A model generated the notes under the pieces. It did no database searches, had not been told where the DNA came from, and worked only from the letters and a program-made list of their open reading frames with translations. The position numbers and the translations under genes are program-made. Positions 12,719 through 23,818 of a DNA stretch of 64,000 nucleotides are shown here, piece by piece (positions within the stretch are counted from its first letter, which is position 1; each line of letters begins with the position of its first letter). This DNA is from Cheiracanthium punctorium. Its lineage: Eukaryota; Arthropoda; Arachnida; Araneae; Cheiracanthiidae. Location: the NCBI GenBank assembly GCA_038373885.1, contig JAWZYV010014451.1, forward strand, positions 1,178,001 through 1,242,000. Reading direction: 5' to 3'.

Positions 12719-13519
12719 ATTGAGCCGAATTCGGCAAACGATAGATTAAAATTTCGTAGAGCATACATAGTCTCGTTGCGAAGGATATACTATTTGAATT
12801 TTGGTGAAAGTATTATAACAAGAAATGTCTTTACTTTCGAACGAAATAGAACAAAAATCAATACATTTAAAAGAAAGGTAAGCTTGAACAAATGTAGAAT
12901 ACTCTTGCATATGCACAGTGGACATTACATACTCTACTTCAGAAAGTTATGTCGAGATTCTGATCACTTACATACACAGCGAGTTAGATAAAATATTTAA
13001 TTTTTTACTCTAAATTATAGAACGCATGACACCAGATATTGAACGGTTACAGAATTAGACAGATACATCGTTCTTCTTTCGAACACATCTTTGTAAATAT
13101 TGATTGGATGACAAATATAAATACAACCTATTGAGAACAGCTCGCCTTCTTGTCTTAGAGCTACTATTGCTCCCAGTAGACTCTACTTCTAAATATATTT
13201 TTTCTACATACTATAATTTTTACTATGTTTAAGGCTTTGTTAACAATAATTTCTTGTTCAGGTTATATGACGATTTTAAGAGATTTTCAGTCTTGAGTTA
13301 GTTTGCAGACTATTAACTTAATAGAGAAAAAAGAAAGATGAATTTTGAATAAGAACCAAAACTAAGAATTTGCAACAAATAAATATTTCTAAAACAACAA
13401 GGAAACTGTAAAGAAAATTTTTTGAAAAGAAATGAAAAATTAAATAAAAATCCAACATTTTAGTTTTATTCTTTTATGGCTAACTTGTCACTTTTGTCCT
13501 TTTAAAATGTATTTTAAAT
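12719..13519. other. AT-rich spacer downstream of ORF1 relic
   Basis: This is where an ORF2 (reverse transcriptase) would lie if the neighbouring minus-strand ORF1 relic were complete. I see no reverse transcriptase motif in it, so the retrotransposon copy appears truncated or decayed beyond recognition. Confidence 0.45.
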
Positions 13520-14658
13520 ATTTTAAAACTACAGTTGTAAGCCACGTGTCGTGTCCAGTGTCATAACTTTTCTTTTTATTATCTTCGTGGCAATTGATAC
13601 TAAGAACGTCTAGCCATGAATATGATCGTGTTTCATGGGTACCTAATAATTTGCTACAGAAAGCTACACTGTTCTTTTCTGTACAGAACTTCGCTGCATG
13701 ACCAAATCTTTGACAATGGTAAAAACGTTTTATGTTTATGCACCTCTTTAAGATGCACGATTGGATGTTTACTATGCAACTACTATTTTTAACAATTTTT
13801 GCTATTAAATATTTTGGTATTTTAAGGATATAATACTTATCCTTTTTACGACTTCAAGTGGATTTTAACATTTCTATATTTTCTGTTATTTTTTTTGAAT
13901 TGCTAAAAAATCGAATCTTTTAAGTCATCTGTGATGGATTCGAATGGAGCATTATATAACATGATATTTTCTTTCATTCGACCTTTCAGTTCTATTGCAG
14001 AAATTATTAAATCTTCATTCGATTGCAATGTTTTCACAAGAAAAATCGTTATTTAATTATTTTCAACTTTTATTAATATTTAACCTGGACGTATCTGCCT
14101 CACTAATGATATTTCTTTTTTGATATTTATAGAATTAAATTTCATTCGAATGTTTTTTGTATATGGTGATGACTCTTTCGGCTTTAGGACTGTAACTTCA
14201 TAATTCTTTACTGGGAATGAGACTATCTGAGCATGTGAATTCAAACTGCTTGAATACTTTTTTATAGACTTCTTTAAAACCCTAAGGACCTTGTGTAGTT
14301 TTTAATGTAATGATCTTTAATATTCATGTTAATAAATTACTACGTAGGCAATCTGATAAGTTGGCTTCGAAGAGTAGATCTTGAAGTCAATCATTTAGGT
14401 ATCTAAGTCACATATCATGCTAGTTACAGAGTCTTTAAATGCTAAAAAAAAAGCATTTAATTGCTTAGATTTCTGAGTTGATAATGTCTGAGGGAGGGGA
14501 TGAAAAACTGAATTACTTAGTTGAAAACCTTGGATGGCATCGGTTTCTACCAGCTGAACAGCTTCAACATCATCAATGTCATCTTTCTCTTGAACTGTTT
14601 TTTCAGAAAGTTCTGATTGAGTAACGTTTAATTCTTCCTTGATCGGATGACAATGCAA
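13520..14658 (-). pseudogene. non-LTR retrotransposon ORF1 (Gag-like) relic
   Basis: Read on the minus strand from the ATG at 14658, an acidic N-terminal part of 87 codons (to 14398) is followed by an RRM-like ORF1 block whose hallmark VTVLKPKE...KKEISLVRQIRPG lies at about 14200-14087. Next comes a decayed zinc knuckle with CQRFGHAAKFC at about 13730-13690; the first cysteine of the CCHC pattern is lost. This order, a Pre_C2HC-type domain then zinc knuckle, is that of the nucleic-acid-binding ORF1 protein of jockey-like and related LINEs, which packages element RNA. Stops and frameshifts occur between the blocks. No ORF2 is found downstream. The family is recognised from motifs only; jockey is the best guess. 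Confidence 0.62.
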
Positions 14659-14659
14659 T

Positions 14660-16809
14660 ATTGCCTTTCAAAGTGAACAGCTTTGAAATTACTCACAAAT
14701 TAAAAGGTTTTACCATCCAGCTATACCACGATTCCAGCAACAAGTTGGAAAGAACCAAAGACTTTTTTCCCAATAATTTTGTTTTCTTCACAATTTATCC
14801 ATTTTACATTTATTTATGTCTTCTGTAAGTTCTCAGCAGTTCCCTGTTCATTTGATGTAACGAAAAGAAAGGAGACAAAATTTTGATAAGGAGCCAAACA
14901 GAAGAAATATTATGAGAAAAAATTCTAATAGATGGATTAATAAATTTTGAAGATGAAAAATGTAAAGATAAATCATTTTTTATATTTTAAATTCAATTTT
15001 GAAGATGCTTAATGTATATATTCCTAAACTGGATCTTATACTTTGAATTAAATTTTGCATTATGCAAATTCAACATCTTCATCGTATTACAATTGTTGAA
15101 ATTACAATATTTAGAATCTTAGGATGTTGCCTTTTATTTTAGAAATACACAGTTGTTAGAGATTGGATGAAGATGTACCACCCACTGAAACTTCCAATGC
15201 AGAACATACCAAAAAATGCATGCATTATTTAACGACTATCATACTAACCAATGTATGCATATATTTTAAATTAATTTTTTGGAATGTTGTGTCAAGAATG
15301 CACTGTGCATCCATACTTCATTCCTTGTGTTTTTGTGTCAGATAAAAACCGAATAGAGTGACAGTAAAATAAATGCACATAAGTTTAAAGATTGCTATCC
15401 GTGTACATGAACAAAGGTGCGTTTGAAAGAAAAAATGTTTAATCAGTCTAGTTTTGTAATCGTTCACTAGTTGACGCTACGTACACTCTTGCTTAAATTA
15501 AACACTCGAATATTTATGAAACACGCTAAGAATGCATACTCATTGAAATAAAAGTAATAATGAAAATAGAATTATTTATAAGTTATATGAAAGTACATAC
15601 ATTGTATGTATTCTCAAGACCTTTATTGTTATCTTCTACCTCATATTAAATCGGTAAAAAATACTGAATTACAATCTATACTAAGAAGATTTTTCGCCAT
15701 TTAATAAAACAAATATCAATGGGAAGACTGCAAAATGTTCCACAAAATACTAGCAAGACGTGACCTTTCTGAAAAGACTTCGTGACCATGGAAACCAATA
15801 TTCCCTATTATTTAATGCAGGATTAGTACGCAGTCATTTTTAGGAAACTTTCCGATCAGTTATTACTGCATCCTTTTATTAGAAAAAGAACACTTGAAAG
15901 ACGTGACTTTGCATGGCAGCGTGAAGCTTTAAAACCATATCATAAAAGCGAAGTCTTTGTTTCGAAAACACGAGGATTAAATTTTTCCCTCGACGCTCTT
16001 AAAATCTTATATGCAGACCAGAATTAATTCGTTTAATTGCAGACATGCAAACAAGCAAATAATCAGATTTCATAATGGTATGTTTAACAGATACTTAAAT
16101 AGCGGATACTTTCAGTGTTGACATGAAGGTATTAAGAAGAATTTGAAGAAAAGATTCAATACTCCTGCATAAGTCACTGAGAATGAGGTGTTCACTTCGT
16201 ATTCATACATAGCTTGTGTCTATTCAAAACATTTTGAGAGGCTTTTTCTTGTTGCTAAAGATGCTTATATATAATGCATTATTAAATATACTTCTATTAA
16301 TATGATTTATTGTGTTGACAGAGGGAGGTCAAAAGGTAAGAATGAGCATTTTCGGCAATTCATCGACAAATTTTTACTTTTAGATGCACAATCTTACTTG
16401 CAAGTTATCTTTTTTCATTAATGTGTAAAAAGAAATGCAGAAGTCAAGACTCACATTTGTGCAACTTGGCTGCAAAGTAGCTCGCCAAGTTTTTGTACCT
16501 CTTTCATAATCGTGGATGCAAAAGTCGTCGTGGAGCAGTACATTTTAGTTTAATTCTAGTTTTTAATAAATTCGTGATCTGTGAGTTTATTTCTCTCTAA
16601 GAAACAAAATCGGTTAAGAAACTAATTTTACTTTAGAAGAGATTTTTCGTCTAACCCTCAGACTGAAGACCCAAGAACAGATTCTTTAGACGAATGTAAA
16701 AACGATCCAAACCGGAAGATTATTTGAAATTCAGTAGTAAATAGTAGTAATTTTGTATCTTACATCCTGAAAGTTAGTGTTAAGCTAGATATGGCATGTA
16801 TTAAAAATA
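14660..16809. other. AT-rich intergenic DNA, no gene seen
   Basis: There are no recognisable coding domains or element termini. A slightly less AT-rich stretch at about 15720-16020 yields only short interrupted frames. Confidence 0.5.
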
Positions 16810-17396
16810 TCAGGTTGTAACGAAAGTTCTCCGCCAAATATGCTTGAGTCAGCTCATGCGGCACCCAGCAATTGAGCTTGTACATAAGTTTATGTGATTC
16901 TTAGCCTGACTAATGGGCAAGGCAATAATGTCTAACTCTTTAGCTAGCTCTCAAGTGGTTAAATATTGATCTTCTTCCACAAGTTCTCGCCTATCCATGG
17001 GCCCCACAAGGTGTCCCCCATCAACATCAGTAGACCGGCCAGAACGCTCTGCTCTTTGAATGTCAAAAGCCCTGTTTTTTAACTTTCAGTACCAAACCTT
17101 CACAGTGCCATGTGATACAACGGTAGAATAAATTACACACATAATTCTTTGACATTCTGTAGTTGATTTTTTGCAACAGAAGTGGAAGTCAATGATGGTT
17201 CTAATCCACTAACGTGATAGTTCCATTTCAGACACCTTGTACTTAATGATAACGATATTTTTTAACAACACAGTGTTCTAAAGCGAGTCTTCCTTTCAAA
17301 TGACAAAATTTGTTTGACAAAATATGAGCAAACACACCAACGTGTACTGTTTGCAGACGATATTTGCGGTGGCGGGAAACTTTCGTTACAATCTAA
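16810..17396 (-). mobile_element. internally deleted mariner element
   Basis: The ends are inverted copies: left TCAGGTTGTAACGAAAG, right (minus strand) TTAGATTGTAACGAAAG, with 22 of 26 positions shared. Both are flanked by TA (16808-16809 and 17397-17398), the mariner target duplication. At 587 bp it is less than half a normal 1.3-kb mariner. The interior keeps only the N-terminal part of the transposase, so the catalytic half has been deleted. Confidence 0.85.
16850..17230 (-). pseudogene. mariner transposase N-terminal fragment
   Basis: On the minus strand the broken frame shows the classic mariner helix-turn-helix region in order: a KKS..EC block near 17180; GTVKVWY near 17105; a block resembling the SGRP motif, AERSGRSTDVDG, near 17030; a REL...YLTT block near 16975; and the end of the DNA-binding domain as SQAKNHINL with a trace of the WVPHEL catalytic-domain entry near 16850. 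Internal stops are present. No catalytic D-D-D segment remains. A copy like this could only move if an active mariner supplied enzyme in trans. Confidence 0.8.
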
Positions 17397-17398
17397 TA

Positions 17399-18569
17399 GT
17401 AACTAAGAATTATACTTTATGGACAAAATAACATCAATTAGATGGATTCATAATTAAATCTTTTTACCGTTAATTTTAAAACTTTCAGCTTTTCTTTCAA
17501 ATTTTGAATTATAATGTTTTCTACATACTTCTGTTAGGTTATTGAACACGGTGTAGAGCTTTCCTTCAATCCAACAACATTTGTAGCTCTATCGATCTTG
17601 GCTTAGTCGGTGGTAGGCGGATATTTACTACAAATGCAACAATACACCGAACTGGTCTAAGAGTTGTAAAATATTTTGACAAATTTCAAATTCAGATGTT
17701 TCGTAAACAATGAAAGTTAGAGAAAAGGTGCAAACTGGGAAAAAATGTTTCGTTCCTAAAGATGCATATTTCGGTAATTTTAAAAGAAAAGGAATGTTTT
17801 GTCGTGATTCAGATTGCCGGCATAATGTATCATGATTCAAGAGTACATTTCCGCGCATGCTCAGATAAATAGAAAAAAATTCTTAAATTTGAACTCGGCG
17901 TCTGAAAAGCATCAGATTTATATCTGTTCATGAATTTATAAATGAAAGGGAATATCTCAATATGATTGATCTGTCCAACTCAAAACGAAAAATTCAGAAA
18001 TACAAGTCAAATATTTTTTCTCATCTCACATAAAACTATCGTATTTAGTTAAATAATAAATAGGCATTTAATTTTGCTAAATTACCCCAAGCTCGTAGTT
18101 TTACTTGATACAGCGTTTTACAAGCTTATCTCGACGTGTTAGCTGATATCCAAACTCTAAAACTCCAGAGTTAAACTCTGCATATCCATGAGATCTAATT
18201 TTGTTAGGCATCGTGTAGAATGAAAACTTTCTGTTCCATATACTCATTAGTTTCCTGAAATGCAACGTAATTGTATTTATTTTTTATTTTTTATATGTAC
18301 TTGAAGTAAGAGATAATCAAGTTAGATAAAGTGTTGGATTTTATCATGAGCTAGCAAAAGATATAATTCACTTTGTAACAAAAAAATGCGTGTAACAGCC
18401 TTGCAAAGCAATAAATTGCGCATTTTAAGACAATGTTTCCCTTATAATGTTTGGATTCTGTGTGACGTTATTTTATTCTACAATCAAGTATTTTGTATCA
18501 TGCAGTTTCTAAAAAAATACATTTGGATAGTGGAATAGGCTGCATTGGTTGTATGATTTTATTTCAAAT
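17399..18569. other. AT-rich spacer, nothing recognised
   Basis: No gene or repeat ends are seen. A short less AT-rich patch at about 17590-17640 has no identifiable content. Confidence 0.5.
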
Positions 18570-18756
18570 ACTAGCTGAAGTACCTGTTCTTCGCACGGGA
18601 ATGAATGGACTTTTTGATATTACGATTTGTGGTGATTACTATTCATTGTAATAAACAGATATAGCAAAGTGGATATCGCTTTATATTGTGTCCAATAATC
18701 ATGCATACCGAATTGCAAGGCAATCTTTTGTACGGTGCAGAAGGCCATGCGGCGTA

Positions 18757-19678
18757 GCGCAATCTAGTGGCGAGTTTTAGCAAAACGGATACGGCGAAAA
18801 TATTTTTCGCATTCAGATATCGATGTATACGAATTTTCATGACTATCGGCTGTACAGTCCTGAAGTTCATGAGTTGACGCGACATCTAGTGGTAAGTTAT
18901 AGAAGAATGGATAGCGCCAAACTCTTTCCCGTGTTCAAATATCTATGTATACCTATTTTAATAGCGATTATTTGCACAGTCAAGAAGTGATACACTGCAG
19001 AGCCATCTAGTGGTTCAATAAAGTAATGATTTGCTACAGCGCCGTCAAGTGGCGAGTTATAGCAAAATGGATAACGCCAAATATTCTCATTGTTCAAATA
19101 GCTATGTATACTGATTTTCATAGCGACCGTGTTCAACTATCTATGTATACCAATTTTCATAACGATTGCACAGTCAAGAAGTGATACACTGCAGGGCCAT
19201 CTAGTAGTTAATTAAAGTAATGATTTGCTACAGCGCCGTCAAGTGGCGAGTTATAGCAAAATGGATAACGCCAAAATATTCTCATTGTTCAAATAGCTAT
19301 GTATACTGATTTTCATAGCGACCGTTTGAATGGTCAATAATTTGGCCTGCTGCAGCGTCATCTAGTGGCGAGTTAAAATAATAATGCGTTGCAGTGTCAT
19401 CTAGTGGTGAGTAACATCAAAAGGAACGCAGTTAGAATATATTCTTCGTGCTCAAATGTGTAAGTATAAAAAAATTTATGCCGATCGGTCGAACGGTATA
19501 GAAGTTCATGCTTTGCAGCGCCATTTAGCGGCAAGTTACAGCAAAATGGATAGTGAAAAATATTCTCCGTGTTCTAATATTCGCGTGTACCAAATTTCAT
19601 CGAAAACGGTTGGACGATATTCGCATAGCAAACGGCTAAACGCAATAGAATTCAACGTTGGGCTGCGGCACCAAGTGG
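18757..19678 (+). repeat. tandem array with ten CTCF-like cores
   Basis: Diverged units share a motif close to GCGCCATCTAGTGG followed by a conserved block (CGAGTTATAGCAAAATGG...GTATAC...TTTTCATAGCGA). Ten motif copies start their CTAGTGG-equivalent at 18764, 18886, 19007, 19046, 19201, 19240, 19362, 19401, 19525 and 19672. The spacings are 122, 121, 39, 155, 39, 122, 39, 124 and 147 bp, so the array mixes a unit of about 122 bp with a 39-bp sub-unit. Each 14-mer matches the published vertebrate CTCF core (reverse complement of CCASYAGRKGGCRS) at 12 or 13 of 14 positions, and the majority consensus matches at all 14. Binding is not shown. Confidence 0.75.
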
Positions 19679-20544
19679 CAAGTTAAGGAAAACGGATAGC
19701 ATAAAAACCTTCTCCATCATAAAAGACTTAGGTGAACCAAATTTCATCCTGCAACGGTGCTCAACGGTGCTGGAGTTTTTCAACCTCATAAACACATACC
19801 AACTTTCATTTTTATCTATAACCAGTGTTATTATATATACCAGTCTCAAAAAAAATCCAGTTTCAAATCTAAGCCTCGCCAAAGTGCCAACATACGCCAT
19901 TTTGCAAGAGTTTTTTCAGGGAATCATTCGAAGCATTGACTTAGCAGCAATCAATATGGGAAATGGTTCGACCGCCAATTTATTTCAAAATTGGAATCCC
20001 TTAATACAGCTGATTTTTTTTTTAAATTATCAACTATAATGTGTTTTATTCATCGTTACTCCGATGTACTAAATGAGAAGATTTCAATTTTCTGAAATTT
20101 GGCGGAATTCCCCCAACTTAAATCAATGTACTCAATTGGCGAGAATTGTGAAGTTAGATCGCTTGAAATCCCTTAATAACTGCATTATTTCTTCACGGAT
20201 CATTAAAATTTAACGCTGTATTCTAATAAAACCTTTGCACTTGTTTTCAAAAATCGATTTCCCTAAGCTCTCAATAACTTGCGCCAGGCCGAAAACTGTG
20301 CAAACCGCTAGATCTCACTTACTCAAAATCCATATTTCAGCCATTTTATTTTTTCGCCAAACTAAAAAAATTTACACATTAGCCTCTGAAATCGTGAATT
20401 CTTATTGCTTTGCGTGTAAAGCATTACATTCCTGCTCTGATTTCCCATGCACACGATATTATAATTTAAAAAAAATAACCTTACGAATATAAACTAACAA
20501 AAAAAAACATTATTATTCTTTTATTTTTACTTTGAGAATTTAAA

Positions 20545-21030
20545 ACATTTTATTCGGAAAAATCGCCACACATGGCAACCACGATCCTTATTTCACACTT
20601 TTTTCACTACAGGGGTTACAATTACGGAAAGCTTTTTGCGTGAAGAGCATAAAAAATCTCTTAAATTCCGGGAACGGGTGGACTTTCAAAGTTTTAAAGT
20701 GGACTACGATTTATTCTATATTATTTTACATATCTGAGCTAAATTTCAGGCCGATAGGTTCATTTTTGTGGATTTGTATACGAACGACATTTTATTCGGC
20801 AAAATCGCCACACATGGCAACCACGATCCTTATTTCACACTTTTTTCACTACAGGGGTTACAATTACGGAAAGCTTTTTGCGTGAAGAGCATAAAAAATC
20901 TCTTAAATTCCGGGAACGGGTGGACTTTCAAAGTTTTAAAGTGGACTATGATTTATTCTATATTATTTTACATATCTGTGCTAAATTTCAGGCCGATAGG
21001 TCCATTTTTGTGGATTTGTATACGAATCAA
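20545..21030. repeat. 242-bp direct tandem duplication
   Basis: Two nearly identical copies (about 20545-20786 and 20787-21030) include the landmark CGCCACACATGGCAACC at 20564 and 20806. The few differences include TCTGAGCTAAA versus TCTGTGCTAAA. The near identity shows a recent duplication inside an older repeat. Confidence 0.88.
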
Positions 21031-21034
21031 ATCC

Positions 21035-21065
21035 ACAAACAAACAAACAAACAAACAAACAAACA
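21035..21065 (+). repeat. (AAAC)n microsatellite
   Basis: About seven to eight units of AAAC form the simple-repeat tail after the second 242-bp copy, as is common at retroposon 3' ends. Confidence 0.92.
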
Positions 21066-21146
21066 GAATTTCATTTTTATTTATAAGATATGGAGAAAAT
21101 GCAATCTTGATGAAGGCATTTAGCGTCACAGATTCCGCTTTCTAAA

Positions 21147-22292
21147 GGTATATACTAGTTTCTTATAAATTCGTGAATGCTATTCTCAGATGTGAAATTA
21201 ATAACGGTAGTTTTTAACCTATATTTTTAATAATAAAGTAGATATAACAGAAGGAAAATAGTGATTTGCGTTATCTTCAAAAATCACAAAACATTCTCAT
21301 GCTCTTGATGTATGCTTGTATGCAAAGCTCTGCAAATTTCACGAAAACACTTCTGAGAATTTTGAATTTTATCTGGATTTAAAACTCATCTCTTTATACA
21401 AAGAACTAGTACAAAATGAAAACCCGAAGAGATAAATGTATACAATATTTTTAAATGCTTTGTATTTCAGCGTGTTTAGATGGACATCAGATGACACTTT
21501 CAGAAAACTTAGGTATTTTAATATTTCAGGAAATTCTCAGATTTTGGTCGAGTAAAGTATTTGATAATAATGTATACTTAACAGCATTTTTGCTGAAGGG
21601 TATTGCTAAATTAAGATCAAATAGGAACTTTTTACATTATTTCTACTTGTAATTTTACTGTACACAATTTTTTATATTAATAGAAAATTAAACAGATAAT
21701 TTAAGAAATCTACATTCGATTTCATTGTAAATTAAATAGAAAGATAAATCGTGCCAAACGCATCGATTATACAACACTTTCACACACACACACACACATC
21801 TCCTAACCAGAAAGCCTTTCCGTAGTTCTGTCTTAACACAACACAACCAGTAAATTGGTTAATTAGAGCACGAGTAATGAATTTTCAAGATTCTCATTGA
21901 AATCATCCTTCCTTATTATTGCCATATTGGGCATTTTTTGATTTCCCACCAACTAATGAAAATATCACCAAGCTGGGCTCATTTTTCAAAAGATTTTTTT
22001 CTCACCGTATTTCGCGATTTATCGCGAAAGTTGCCAATTTTGACGATTTTTGGAGTAACTTTTGTGGAAGGTATTGCATAGTATTACATACTAAGATATT
22101 GTTGTGCTTTAAGTGGATGCCTGCCTCTAAACTGCCATTGAACCTAATCTATAGGAATTATTTTGATGGCTCCTTAGGAGGACTGTTAATGATACTGACC
22201 CTATTTTCTTTAAAGTGCTTTTTCGTGTATTCCTTAATTACATGTGTTAGTTTTGCTTTATTTCAGATAGCCAAATATCTGTAAAATACACT
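21147..22292. other. intergenic DNA with one CG-containing palindrome
   Basis: No gene is seen. A (CA)n run lies at 21781-21798. At 22010-22029 TTTCGCGAT and its complement are separated by TT. The surrounding 21905-22080 is less AT-rich and has an open frame of 121 codons (21919-22284) with no domain I recognise. Confidence 0.45.
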
Positions 22293-22296
22293 TTGA

Positions 22297-22749
22297 CCCT
22301 TCAACGCGCAGTGTTCCCGCTCTGGGAACACCAAACTCTGACGTTTTGACTGTTGCCAGTCACGAAGAATAGATTTGATTTCTATAAAAATAGTAACGGG
22401 TGACATAGCTCCACGAGAATCCTTTACTTTTTAGCACGTCCTTTCCCGTAAAAAAAATTGTCACGATTCTTTTTAACAGCACTGACATCTGCTGAAAAAT
22501 GGAAGAATGCGAGAACACCTGGACATATTGCCCAATGCTGAAAAAAGGGCAGCCGTTGCCATCGCTCGACTTAGAGACCCATATAGAGACCCTTTTTTGG
22601 CGACAGCTGGCTGTGGCGCACAGCCAGCGTGCCGCATATCTGTGGCACGCGATGAACATTTCGATCGTCCGTCATCTTGCTGACAGTTAAGTCGAGCGAT
22701 GGCAACGGCTGCCCTTTTCAGCATTGGGAAAGGGTTGCGCCTCAAAGGG
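22297..22749. mobile_element. piggyBac-like non-autonomous element, complete
   Basis: The left end CCCTTCAACGCGCA and the right end (minus strand) CCCTTTGAGGCGCA agree at 11 of 14 positions. The right flank is TTAA (22750-22753) and the left flank TTGA (22293-22296), one change from the TTAA target of piggyBac elements. Just inside the left end is a hairpin GTGTTCCC/GGGAACAC. A second internal inverted repeat, AGGGCAGCCGTTGCCATCGC at about 22547 and its complement near 22710, lies toward the right. There is no transposase, so it would have depended on an enzyme in trans. The right 150 bp recur at 30.7-30.9 kb. Confidence 0.75.
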
Positions 22750-22753
22750 TTAA

Positions 22754-23607
22754 AGAACGACTGCCCGTACAGCGTAATGTATTGGATATCTTTTGAGCAG
22801 TCCTGTAGAAGAACTATAAATGCTACATGCACCATTTTCAACAGGGTGCACGGTACAGTACATAGAAATAACATATATAAATTTCGTAGTAATCTATGCA
22901 TATTTAAGGGCGTTAAAGCACTGATGGACAGAGAGACAAACCGAAATCATAAACACTTTTCGACCTTGTTTGAAAGCGTTAAAAATGGATAAGATACTAA
23001 CATAGTACAGCAGGATATTATAACATATTAAGAAAGAAATATCCAAACTTTTTTTTTCTATCATTTTACTTCAATCTTTTAGCTTCCTTCTAAAAAAAGA
23101 CTGTATTATCGAAATGTCATCACTGTCTTTTTACACGAATTAATGTCGGTTTTTATGAAGATTAATAAATTTATATAGCCCTAAAAAATATTGACTGTCA
23201 CCACCTCTCCAAATCATTTTTCATAACTTTTTATGACTCAGTATCATTTTTTTTTCTTTGTTATAAATAGCGTATGGGGAAAAAAGCTTTTTTTTTTTTT
23301 CACTTTTTTCTTTCATTCAGTAGGATATGAAGCCTACCGATAAATATTAATTGATAGTTCAAGCATTTGGATAAACTGTTTATCTCTATTTTTTAATCTC
23401 TCTCTGTTAACTTCTCTGTTAAACTAAAATAGTCAACGAGAACTGACAAAGGAGACTCATAAATTTCAAGTAAATACCGTGTTAATTTTTTACTTTTTCT
23501 GGAACTGACAGTAGTTGGCTGAATATTAACTCCATAGTTCAGTAATAAAAAAGATTTAACAGAAAACTGGGTAGGCGATAAAATAATTAAAATTTTGCAA
23601 AATATTG
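22754..23607. other. AT-rich spacer, nothing recognised
   Basis: Runs of T (for example near 23288-23300) and no coding or element signature. Confidence 0.5.
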
Positions 23608-23818
23608 CACATAAAAAGGTACTTATCGCCAGAAAGCACGTTTCGAGTGATACAGAAAGGGTTCACCCTTCCTCAGCTGCAAAAGTTTCACAATCCACAA
23701 GAGCAGCGTTCTCGCTTGACTCTTCTTGTGGACAGTGGAATTTTTGCAGCTGACGGAGGGTAACCCTTTTTTGCATCACCCGAAACGCACGTTCTGACAA
23801 TTAGTAGTTTTTTATGTG
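23608..23818. repeat. 211-bp hairpin element
   Basis: The arms of about 95 bp start CACATAAAAA and end with its complement. They share CACGTTTCGAGTGAT / GCGTTTCGGGTGAT, a run ending AAAGGGTT, TCAGCTGCAAAA and a short block ending TCCACAAGA, around a loop of about 18 bp. There is no coding potential. The same arms can be traced in a decayed copy at about 31273-31412, so this is a family of snapback elements. Confidence 0.75.

Larger units (their letters stand above)
18570..21146. repeat. composite dispersed repeat, probable retroposon remains
   Basis: The stretch opens with a sequence beginning ACTAGCTGAAGTACCTG, a style seen in dispersed arthropod repeats, and ends after an (AAAC)n tract with a short AT-rich tail. 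Between these lie a tandem array of about 120-bp units, a middle portion (about 19850-20540) without repeats, and a 242-bp direct duplication. Recurrent phrases such as AAATTTCAT...CG resemble the non-coding 3' parts of non-LTR retroelements. No reverse transcriptase remains, so the class is inferred only, and parts may belong to different elements. Confidence 0.5.

Noticed and set aside
18757..19678. CRISPR array
   Set aside because: Units are diverged, not separated by unique spacers, and the genome is eukaryotic.
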